NCBI GenBank assembly: GCA_001771065.1
Contig: MESQ01000007.1
Location: forward strand, 1 to 64,000
Direction of reading: 5' to 3'
DNA length: 64,000 nucleotides
DNA from: Burkholderiales bacterium RIFOXYD12_FULL_59_19
GTDB lineage: Bacteria; Pseudomonadota; Gammaproteobacteria; Burkholderiales; Burkholderiaceae_C
How positions within the stretch are numbered: the first letter of the stretch is position 1; each line of letters opens with the position of its first letter. The position numbers were made by a program, and so were the translations under genes. A model generated the notes under the pieces. That model did no database searches. It was not told where the DNA came from and worked only from the letters and a program-made list of their open reading frames with translations. This document shows, one piece after another, positions 57,610 to 64,000 of the stretch.

Positions 57610-59001
57610 TTATTGTGTGCTACTGACTTCCAGGGTCGCGGCAGCGGCCAATGCCACCCTGGCTTGTTGCGCCAACTGGTCAAAGGCGGGTTTGACAGCG
57701 GCCGTCACTGGCACGGACTCGCTCTGTTTTGCCACTTTCATGGGGTCCTGCTGTACACCGTTGTTGCGCACTTCAAAGTGCAAGTGGGGACCGGTTGCCC
57801 AGCCTGTCGATCCAACCAAACCTATGGTTTGGCCTTGTTCGACGCGCTCTCCCCGGCGCACCAGCAGTTTGCTCAAATGGGCATACACCGTTTCGGTGTT
57901 GCCACGGTGCTTGATAAAAACGACATTGCCATAGCCGTTTTGAACACCTGAAAATGTCACGATGCCGTCGCCGACAGTACGTGCAGGTGTTCCGGTGCTG
58001 GCGGCAAAATCAGTCCCCAGATGGGCGCGCATTTGTTTCAGGATAGGATGAAAGCGCATCGCGAATCCACTGCTGACACGCGAAAAGGCGACAGGTGAAC
58101 TCAAAAATGCGCGGCGAAGACTTTGGCCACCGAGTGTGTAATAGGCACCTTTGCTGCTGGGATTGCCCGACTGCATGCCGCCCGCCGCTTGTCCGGCCAC
58201 GGGTTCGTCAAACCACATGGCTTGGTACGACTTGCCAGCATTGACAAATTCGGCGCTTAGCACGCGACCAGTGCGTAGCGGCTCGCCGTCGCCTTCCAGG
58301 GTTTCATAGACCACGGAAAACCGATCGCCTTTGCGCAACTCGCGGCGAAAGTCAATGTCACCCGAAAAAATCTCGGCCAATTGCACGGCAATCGCATCGG
58401 GAATTTTGGCCTCGTCGGACGCAGCGAACAATGAACTCTGAATGGTGCCGCTGGCCAACTGGCTGCTTGCGCTCAAGGCGGCAGTTTCGATGCGTGTCAC
58501 GAAATGATCACCCTGGCGCTCAATCACCAGTCGTTTGAACTCACCATTGGTGTCGCTGCTCCAGCGGGCTGAGAGTTTGTTCAGCTGCTGGTCATGGGTG
58601 GCTTCGGCCGTAATTTGCCGGCCGCTACGGCCCAGCAACATCTGGTGTGCGCTGCTGTCATTGCGGAGATAGGCTGCGGCTTGCGCATCATCAATGCCCA
58701 GGCGTTTGAGTAGGGTGTCGGCGGTGTCGCTGGTGCGCGTGTGATCGGTGCGGTAGAGCACATACGCAGGCGCAACATCGTGGTTATAGTCAGGCAGTGC
58801 CAGGGGTAGCACGGTTTCCATGATTTCCTGGACAGGCAAATCGGCGGCATCCGGCCCCAGTGAGGCCACGGCAAACGCACCCCCACCGCCACTGAGCAGT
58901 AAGGCGGCAACGATGGCTGTGATGCGTTTGGGATGTTGTTTTAGCCAATGGGCGGCAGCACTCGAAAAAGACTGGCCGCCGACGATGAATTGCTTGATCA
59001 A
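57610..59001 (-). CDS. M23-family peptidoglycan DD-endopeptidase
   Basis: This protein has about 463 residues from a TTG at 59001, which has AGGA upstream; a GTG at 59070 would add 23 residues but lacks a ribosome-binding site. One membrane anchor lies near residues 25-50 (ITAIVAALLLSGGGGAFAVA). A middle domain is followed by the LytM domain with zinc ligands in MRAHLGTDFAAS and GPHLHFEVR. It cuts peptide cross-links to allow wall growth, as MepM does. It is transcribed with anmK and lies close to the bactofilin gene. Confidence 0.87.
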   Translation of the reverse strand: MIKQFIVGGQSFSSAAAHWLKQHPKRITAIVAALLLSGGGGAFAVASLGPDAADLPVQEIMETVLPLALPDYNHDVAPAYVLYRTDHTRTSDTADTLLKRLGIDDAQAAAYLRNDSSAHQMLLGRSGRQITAEATHDQQLNKLSARWSSDTNGEFKRLVIERQGDHFVTRIETAALSASSQLASGTIQSSLFAASDEAKIPDAIAVQLAEIFSGDIDFRRELRKGDRFSVVYETLEGDGEPLRTGRVLSAEFVNAGKSYQAMWFDEPVAGQAAGGMQSGNPSSKGAYYTLGGQSLRRAFLSSPVAFSRVSSGFAMRFHPILKQMRAHLGTDFAASTGTPARTVGDGIVTFSGVQNGYGNVVFIKHRGNTETVYAHLSKLLVRRGERVEQGQTIGLVGSTGWATGPHLHFEVRNNGVQQDPMKVAKQSESVPVTAAVKPAFDQLAQQARVALAAAATLEVSSTQ

Positions 59002-59140
59002 AAGTGAATCCTGAGTTGAGGCTTGTCTGGAAGACACAACAGATGTGAAAAACAGGGCGTTGATGCCCACGTAAAATCACGTTAAAAAACAGCCTTTGAG
59101 TATAAACCCTGCCCCAACTGACGCATCCAGAAAAACCCTT

Positions 59141-60385
59141 ATGACACATGCCAAAACGCCTCAATTTGCTGCTTCCGATCGTGTCAAAGAGGCGTTGGCA
59201 GTCACGCTACGCGGTTGCGAAGAACTGATTCCGCCGGACGAATGGTTGAAAAAACTGGTGCGTTCCGAGGCCTCGGGCAAGCCGTTGCGCATCAAACTCG
59301 GGCTGGACCCCACTGCGCCCGACATTCATATTGGCCACACGGTGGTGCTCAACAAGTTGCGCCAGTTGCAGGATTTGGGCCATACTGTCATTTTTTTGAT
59401 TGGCGACTTCACCACCCTGATCGGTGATCCGTCAGGGCGCAATTCGACGCGCCCACCCCTCACGCGTGAACAAATTGAGGTCAATGCCCAAACCTATTAC
59501 CGCCAGGCTTCCATGGTGCTTGACCCGTCAAAAACCGAGATTCGTTACAACAGTGAGTGGGGCGACGCTTTGGGTTCGCGCGGCATGATTGAGCTGGCTG
59601 CGCGCTACACGGTGGCACGCATGATGGAGCGGAATGACTTTCATGACCGTTTTCATGCCGGCACACCAATCAGTGTGCATGAATTTTTGTACCCGCTGAT
59701 GCAGGGTTATGACTCGGTTGCCCTGAAAAGCGACCTGGAACTGGGCGGTACCGACCAAAAATTCAATTTGCTGGTCGGGCGCCATTTGCAGTCAGAATAC
59801 GGCCAGGAGCCGCAGTGCATTTTGACTATGCCGCTGCTTGAAGGCCTTGACGGTGTTGAGAAAATGTCCAAAAGCAAGGGCAATTACATTGGCATCAGCG
59901 AAGATGCCAACACCATGTTTGCCAAGGTCCTGAGCATTTCCGACGTGTTGATGTGGCGCTGGTACACGCTACTGAGCTTCAGGTCCGAAGCAGAAATTGC
60001 CGCCTTGAAAGTTGACGTGGTGGCTGGGCGCAACCCCAAAGAGGCCAAAGTGGCGCTGGCCAAGGAAATCACCACACGGTTTCACTCCAGCGCGGCGGCC
60101 GAAGCGGCTGAACAAGACTTCATCAACCGCAGCAAGGGCGGTATTCCCGATGAAATTGTCGAATTGGCCTTTGCCCTGGTTCCGGACGGCGCGCCGCTCG
60201 GTATCGCTGCGCTCCTCAAGATGGCGGGCTTGGCGACATCCAGTGGTGAAGGCAATCGTCTGATCGATGGGGGTGGCGTTCGCATTGACTCCGCTGTGGT
60301 GAGTGACAAGGCTTTGAAGCTGGCGGCAGGCACCTATGTTTTGCAAGTGGGTAAACGCAAGTTTGTCCGTGTCACGCTCGCCTGA
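59141..60385 (+). CDS. tyrS: Tyrosyl-tRNA synthetase
   Basis: This protein has 414 residues from the ATG at 59141. It is a class I synthetase with HIGH at residues 63-66 (PDIHIGHTVVL), KMSKSKGN near residue 241, and a C-terminal S4 RNA-binding domain (RLIDGGGVRIDS to FVRVTLA). The length and the KMSKS spacing match the TyrRS group with a separate S4 domain. It is divergent from the M23 gene and followed by dtd, which clears D-Tyr-tRNA. Confidence 0.95.
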   Translation: MTHAKTPQFAASDRVKEALAVTLRGCEELIPPDEWLKKLVRSEASGKPLRIKLGLDPTAPDIHIGHTVVLNKLRQLQDLGHTVIFLIGDFTTLIGDPSGRNSTRPPLTREQIEVNAQTYYRQASMVLDPSKTEIRYNSEWGDALGSRGMIELAARYTVARMMERNDFHDRFHAGTPISVHEFLYPLMQGYDSVALKSDLELGGTDQKFNLLVGRHLQSEYGQEPQCILTMPLLEGLDGVEKMSKSKGNYIGISEDANTMFAKVLSISDVLMWRWYTLLSFRSEAEIAALKVDVVAGRNPKEAKVALAKEITTRFHSSAAAEAAEQDFINRSKGGIPDEIVELAFALVPDGAPLGIAALLKMAGLATSSGEGNRLIDGGGVRIDSAVVSDKALKLAAGTYVLQVGKRKFVRVTLA

Positions 60386-60439
60386 TCGTTCGCTGTTGAG
60401 CCGTTTTAACACGCCAACCAACGCACGGGACACCGGGTC

Positions 60440-60916
60440 ATGATGGCCGTGTTGCAGCGGGTAAGCCATGCGCGGGTTGAAGTTACCGGCCGCAGGGTCG
60501 GCGAAATAGGCCCGGGCCTCCTGGTCTTGTTGTGCGCCGAGCGTGGTGACACCGAGGCGCAAAGTGACAAGCTGCTCGCCAAAATCCTGAAATTGCGCAT
60601 CTTCAGCGACGCCGATGGAAAAATGAACCACAACGTGCAAAACCTGGATGGCCTGGGGCAAATGGGCGGCCTGCTGGTGGTTAGCCAATTCACGCTGGCG
60701 GCAGACGCGTCTGGTGGCAACCGGCCCAGCTTTACCGCTGCAGCTGGGCCGGATGAGGGTCGGCGGCTGTACGATTATTTTGTGCAGCAAGCCAGGTGCG
60801 CTCACCCCGTGGTTGAAACTGGCGAGTTTGCGGCTGACATGCAGGTCCATTTGATCAACGACGGGCCGGTCACGATCCCGTTGCGAGTGGTGCCACTTGA
60901 AGGCACCCCGCGATAA
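60440..60916 (+). CDS. dtd: D-aminoacyl-tRNA deacylase
   Basis: This 158-residue protein begins [15 protein letters not shown]; the first or second ATG may serve. It has the catalytic VSQFTLAAD motif and the Gly-cisPro-type loop [16 protein letters not shown] that selects D-amino acids. It hydrolyses D-Tyr-tRNA and similar mischarged tRNAs. It follows tyrS by 54 bp, a functionally sensible pairing, and precedes rodA by 8 bp. Confidence 0.95.
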   Translation: MMAVLQRVSHARVEVTGRRVGEIGPGLLVLLCAERGDTEAQSDKLLAKILKLRIFSDADGKMNHNVQNLDGLGQMGGLLVVSQFTLAADASGGNRPSFTAAAGPDEGRRLYDYFVQQARCAHPVVETGEFAADMQVHLINDGPVTIPLRVVPLEGTPR

Positions 60917-60924
60917 TTGCGCCC

Positions 60925-62079
60925 ATGTCTCTGGTTTTTGAACGCCCTTCGTTGTTGCGCCGCTTGTCACCCTGGTTTTCGGGTTTTGACGGCCCTTTGG
61001 CCTTTGCCGTCTTTATCCTGGTGGGCGCGGGTTTGCTGAGCATGTTTTCCTCGGGTTATGACCACGGCACACGCTTTGAAGATCATGCCCGCAACATGCT
61101 GATTGCCGGCTTCATCATGTTTGTGGTGGCACAAATCCCGCCGCAGCGATTGATGGCACTGGCTGTGCCGCTCTATCTATTGGGGGTGACGCTGCTGATT
61201 GCTGTGGCGGTTTTTGGTGTCACCAAAAAAGGCGCCAGACGCTGGCTTTATGTGGGTGTCACCATTCAGCCCAGTGAAATTCTCAAAATTGCCATGCCGC
61301 TGATGTTGGCCTGGTGGTTTCAAAAGCGCGAGGGTCAACTGCGGCCCCTGGACTTTTTGGTCGCAGGCCTCTTGTTGGCGGTGCCGGTGGGGCTGATCAT
61401 GAAGCAGCCTGATCTGGGCACCTCGCTGCTGGTTTTGGCGGCCGGGCTTTCAGTGATCTTTTTCGCCGGATTAAGTTGGAAACTGGTGGCTCCGCCGCTG
61501 GTGCTGGTTCTCCTGGGCATCATCCTGTTAGTGGTGTTTGAACCTGAGTTGTGTGCCGAGGGTGTGAGCTGGCCCTTGCTGCGCGAATACCAGCAGCAGC
61601 GTGTGTGCACCCTGCTTGACCCCACCCGAGATCCGTTGGGTAAGGGTTTTCACATCATTCAGGGCATGATTGCGATTGGCTCGGGCGGGTTTTGGGGCAA
61701 GGGTTTCATGCAGGGCACGCAGACCCACCTGGAGTTCATCCCCGAACGCACCACCGACTTTATTTTTGCTGCGTTCTCGGAGGAGTTTGGCCTGTTTGGA
61801 AATTTGTTGCTGATCGCGGCCTTTCTCTTTTTGGTGTTGCGCGCGCTGGTGATTGCACTGGAGGCGCCGACCATGTTCACCCGTCTGTTGGGGGGCGCCG
61901 TGGCGATGATTTTCTTTTGTTATGCCTTCGTCAACATGGGCATGGTCAGTGGCATTTTGCCGGTGGTAGGTGTGCCGCTGCCGTTTATCAGTTATGGAGG
62001 TACCGCCATGGTGACCCTGGGCCTGGGTCTAGGCATTCTGATGTCGATTGCCAAATCCAAAAGGCTGGTGCAATCCTGA
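60925..62079 (+). CDS. rodA: Rod shape-determining protein RodA
   Basis: This 384-residue membrane protein of the SEDS family has about ten transmembrane segments. It shows GARRWLYVGVTIQPSEILKI, MKQPDLGTSLLVLAAG, GFFGKG-like GSGGFWGKGF and PERTTDFIFAAFSEEFG, and ends LPFISYGGTAMVTLGLGLGI, all RodA/FtsW signatures. RodA polymerises glycan strands for cell elongation with a class B PBP. Upstream mreBCD-mrdA genes, often adjacent, are not in the window. Confidence 0.95.
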   Translation: MSLVFERPSLLRRLSPWFSGFDGPLAFAVFILVGAGLLSMFSSGYDHGTRFEDHARNMLIAGFIMFVVAQIPPQRLMALAVPLYLLGVTLLIAVAVFGVTKKGARRWLYVGVTIQPSEILKIAMPLMLAWWFQKREGQLRPLDFLVAGLLLAVPVGLIMKQPDLGTSLLVLAAGLSVIFFAGLSWKLVAPPLVLVLLGIILLVVFEPELCAEGVSWPLLREYQQQRVCTLLDPTRDPLGKGFHIIQGMIAIGSGGFWGKGFMQGTQTHLEFIPERTTDFIFAAFSEEFGLFGNLLLIAAFLFLVLRALVIALEAPTMFTRLLGGAVAMIFFCYAFVNMGMVSGILPVVGVPLPFISYGGTAMVTLGLGLGILMSIAKSKRLVQS

Positions 62080-62139
62080 TGCTTTGTGGAACAGACCAAG
62101 AAAATTTGGCATTTGCGGGACAGATCAAGATTTGCTCTG

Positions 62140-62157
62140 ACCTCAACGAATTGAGGT
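62140..62157 (+). other. Small hairpin after rodA
   Basis: ACCTCAA-CGAA-TTGAGGT forms a perfect 7-bp stem with a 4-nt loop, followed by TTTGCTCTTTC. It lies in the 194-bp gap between rodA and tldD and may be a weak terminator. I see no gene in the rest of the gap. Confidence 0.35.
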
Positions 62158-62273
62158 TTGCTCTTTCATTAACATCTTGTCTGATGTTGGCTGTCTTACC
62201 GGTTGCCGCATGGCGCAAGGGGTTGAGTCGCTCGCCCAACCGCACTTTTGTCCCCAAGCCCTAGAATCGCGCG

Positions 62274-63734
62274 ATGATTTCACGCGAACCCACCCTTGAA
62301 CGCCTGGCTGTTGCCAAGTCCCTGCTGCTTACACCTTTTGGTTTGGATGAATCCCATCTGGCCCGGGCCCTGGCCGAGATCAAGGCGCACAAGGTGGATG
62401 AAGCAGACCTGTATTTCCAGTACACCCGCTCAGAAGGCTGGAGCCTGGAAGAAGGCATTGTCAAGACTGGCTCGTTTTCCATTGATCAGGGTGTTGGTGT
62501 GCGCGCCGTCAGTGGCGAAAAAACGGCTTTTGCCTATTCTGATGATATTTCTGAGGCGTCACTGCTGGATGCGGCACGCACCGTGCGTTCCATCTCCAGC
62601 ATCGCCCAGGTTGGACGGGCGCGCGTACCCAGCAAAAAAATAGCGTCTGCCCGCTCCCTGTACAACGGGCTGGACCCCATTGCCAGCCTGGACAGCACCG
62701 CCAAGGTTAAGCTGCTGGAAAAAGTAGAGCAGTTGGCCCGCGCCAAAGACCCGCGTGTGGCGCAGGTCATGGCGGGTTTGGCGGCCGAATATGACGTCGT
62801 GCTGGTGGCGCGTGCCGACGGCACCCTGGCTGCTGATGTGCGCCCGCTGGTGCGCCTGAGTGTGACGGTGTTTGCGGAGCAACAAGGCCGTCGCGAGGTC
62901 GGGTCGGCCGGCGGCGGGGGGCGTTTTGGTTTTGCCTATTTCGACGATGCGCTGATTGGTCAGTATGTCGATGAAGCTGTATCGGCAGCGCTTACCAATC
63001 TGGAGGCTCGGCCGGCGCCCGCAGGAGAAATGACGGTCGTGCTGGGATCAGGCTGGCCCGGTATTTTGCTGCACGAAGCGATCGGCCATGGGCTCGAAGG
63101 TGACTTCAATCGTAAAGGTTCAAGTGCCTTTAGTGGCCGGATTGGTCAGCGTGTGGCCGCCAAAGGGGTGACCGTGCTGGACGACGGCACGCTGAGCGAC
63201 CGGCGCGGTTCACTCAACGTCGATGACGAAGGAAACGCCAGTGGTCGCAATGTGCTGATTGAAGACGGTATTCTCAAGGGCTATATTCAGGATGCCATGA
63301 ATGCCCGCCTGATGGGTGTCAAGCCGACCGGCAATGGTCGGCGCGAAAGTTATGCTCACGTGCCGATTCCGCGCATGACCAATACCTACATGCTGGGCGG
63401 CGACAAGTCACCTGAAGAAATCGTTGCCAGCATCAAGAGGGGCTTGTATGCCACCAATTTTGGGGGTGGGCAGGTGGACATCACATCGGGCAAATTCGTG
63501 TTCTCGGCGAGCCTGGCCTATTGGGTGGAAAACGGCAAAATTTTGTACCCGGTCAAGGGTGCGACGCTGGTGGGCAGCGGGCCTGAAGTCTTGAAACGTG
63601 TCAGTATGATCGGCAATGACATGAAGCTCGACAGCGGCGTCGGCACCTGTGGCAAAGAAGGGCAGAGTGTGCCGGTCGGTGTGGGGCAAGCCACGCTGCG
63701 GATTGATGGCTTGACGGTCGGCGGCACGGCCTGA
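62274..63734 (+). CDS. tldD: Metalloprotease TldD
   Basis: This 486-residue protein is the usual TldD length. The zinc motif HExxxH is present as HEAIGHGLEGD with the first His near residue 267, and NRKGSSAFSG follows. The C-terminal half has RRGSLNVDDEGNASGRNVLIEDG and YAHVPIPRMTNTYMLGG. With TldE (PmbA) it forms a heterodimeric protease for small unfolded peptides, including microcin and CcdA processing. The partner gene is not in the window. Confidence 0.95.
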   Translation: MISREPTLERLAVAKSLLLTPFGLDESHLARALAEIKAHKVDEADLYFQYTRSEGWSLEEGIVKTGSFSIDQGVGVRAVSGEKTAFAYSDDISEASLLDAARTVRSISSIAQVGRARVPSKKIASARSLYNGLDPIASLDSTAKVKLLEKVEQLARAKDPRVAQVMAGLAAEYDVVLVARADGTLAADVRPLVRLSVTVFAEQQGRREVGSAGGGGRFGFAYFDDALIGQYVDEAVSAALTNLEARPAPAGEMTVVLGSGWPGILLHEAIGHGLEGDFNRKGSSAFSGRIGQRVAAKGVTVLDDGTLSDRRGSLNVDDEGNASGRNVLIEDGILKGYIQDAMNARLMGVKPTGNGRRESYAHVPIPRMTNTYMLGGDKSPEEIVASIKRGLYATNFGGGQVDITSGKFVFSASLAYWVENGKILYPVKGATLVGSGPEVLKRVSMIGNDMKLDSGVGTCGKEGQSVPVGVGQATLRIDGLTVGGTA

Positions 63735-63797
63735 TGACTTCGCGTGAGGCCTGCATTGTCAGTATGGGCTGATGTGACTGTGCTACATTCCAATCTT

Positions 63798-63866
63798 ATG
63801 ACATCAGTGTATTTTTTCTTTAGCTATTTTTGGTTCTCTTGCGCCATAGGCGGTAGAGAGTTCTGA
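63798..63866 (+). CDS. Aromatic amino acid leader peptide
   Basis: This 22-codon reading frame, MTSVYFFFSYFWFSCAIGGREF, contains six Phe, two Tyr and one Trp, with nine aromatic or near-adjacent codons in a row. It ends 30 bp before a terminator hairpin. GGCGGT inside it (63849-63854), just after the aromatic run, can pair with ACCGCC (63900-63905) of the terminator stem. That is the layout of transcription attenuation. No strong ribosome-binding site is visible ahead of the ATG. Confidence 0.75.
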   Translation: MTSVYFFFSYFWFSCAIGGREF

Positions 63867-63895
63867 ACGTACCTGAAACAAACGTCTGATCTCCC

Positions 63896-63925
63896 AAAAA
63901 CCGCCGTCACTCCGGCGGTTTTTTT
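63896..63925 (+). terminator. Attenuator terminator
   Basis: AAACCGCCG (63898-63906) pairs with CGGCGGTTT (63913-63921) around TCACTC, followed by a run of T to 63925. It stands between the aromatic leader peptide and the next gene. The 5' arm can alternatively pair with GGCGGT at 63849-63854. Confidence 0.85.
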
Positions 63926-63961
63926 ATGTGCTTTTGATTCAACTTGATGAGGAACCTGTCC

Positions 63962-64000
63962 ATGACTGCCAAAGCCACTGCTGATAAAGATGCCTGGGGT
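63962..64000 (+). CDS. Start of a gene controlled by the attenuator, probably DAHP synthase
   Basis: Only 13 residues (MTAKATADKDAWG) lie in the window, preceded by GATGAGGA. The short sequence does not identify the family. The Phe/Tyr/Trp-rich leader just upstream points to aromatic amino acid biosynthesis, and I recall a 3-deoxy-7-phosphoheptulonate synthase (aroG) gene after tldD in related Comamonadaceae. A pheA-type enzyme is an alternative. Confidence 0.5.
   Translation, partial: MTAKATADKDAWG

Noticed and set aside
63735-63797. A promoter immediately ahead of the leader peptide
   Set aside because: TTGTCA at 63,756 lacks a good -10 at 16-18 bp. TGCTACATT resembles an extended -10 but would place the start almost on the ATG. 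The true promoter cannot be assigned from sequence.
1-64000. tRNA or rRNA genes
   Set aside because: I saw no cloverleaf with a TTCGA-type arm and CCA end, nor conserved rRNA segments, in the intergenic regions; a covariance scan would be needed to exclude tRNAs fully.

Overview
The window looks like chromosomal DNA of a betaproteobacterium of the order Burkholderiales, most likely the family Comamonadaceae (a Rhodoferax- or Polaromonas-like organism). The reasons are about 60% GC, the rplM-rpsI and rodA-tldD housekeeping neighbourhoods, a TctCBA tripartite tricarboxylate transporter, Bug-type binding proteins, a roughly 2000-residue tandem UvrA, and many acyl-CoA genes typical of aromatic and alicyclic acid degraders. 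The genus is an inference from memory of gene order, not a search result.

Region 1 (1-13,970) is a cyclohexanecarboxylate (CHC) degradation locus. A minus-strand operon runs from a CHC-CoA ligase (aliA) through a short-chain dehydrogenase into a complete branched-chain-amino-acid-type ABC importer (livHMGFK-like) and ends at a clear terminator. Beyond the terminator lie glutaryl-CoA dehydrogenase and the start of etfB. Divergently transcribed are aliB, then a badR/badH divergent pair, badI, an acyl-CoA dehydrogenase and a DUF2889 gene. Together they could import CHC, activate and oxidise it, open the ring to pimeloyl-CoA and carry it to glutaryl-CoA. A badK hydratase is missing from the locus and may be supplied by hydratases at 21-24 kb.

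Region 2 (14-18 kb) is accessory DNA. It holds a zinc-type dehydrogenase, two head-to-head type II toxin-antitoxin modules, two AT-richer unknown genes bounded by attC-like sites (a candidate integron cassette with no integrase in view), and a gene-free stretch dense in inverted repeats, including one with 26-bp arms.

Region 3 (18.1-30.5 kb) has a second acyl-CoA operon with a divergent AraC-type regulator. Its order is SDR, AMP ligase, enoyl-CoA hydratase, LCAD-type dehydrogenase, hydratase, 2,4-dienoyl-CoA-reductase-like flavoenzyme and DMT transporter. A FUSC-family exporter with a divergent LysR regulator follows.

Region 4 (30.5-46.8 kb) is built around a divergently transcribed IclR regulator and looks like a shikimate/quinate-type ring-acid locus. 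On one side are a Gfo/Idh/MocA dehydrogenase, an acyl-CoA dehydrogenase, a CoA-transferase and an AroE paralogue. On the other are a second AroE paralogue, TctCBA, an HPPD-like VOC protein, a TIM-barrel QuiC homologue with two altered metal ligands, a PcaB homologue lacking the family signature loop, an AEC transporter, HMG-CoA lyase and small conserved genes. The two altered enzymes beside an intact VOC enzyme are the best candidate here for undescribed chemistry.

Region 5 (46.8-64 kb) is housekeeping: a tandem-duplicated UvrA carrying two in-frame palindromic repeat insertions, rlmJ, rplM-rpsI, a DUF6776-like gene, bactofilin, erpA, anmK, an M23 endopeptidase, tyrS, dtd, rodA and tldD. The window ends with a Phe/Tyr/Trp-rich leader peptide and an attenuator in front of a gene that is probably a DAHP synthase.
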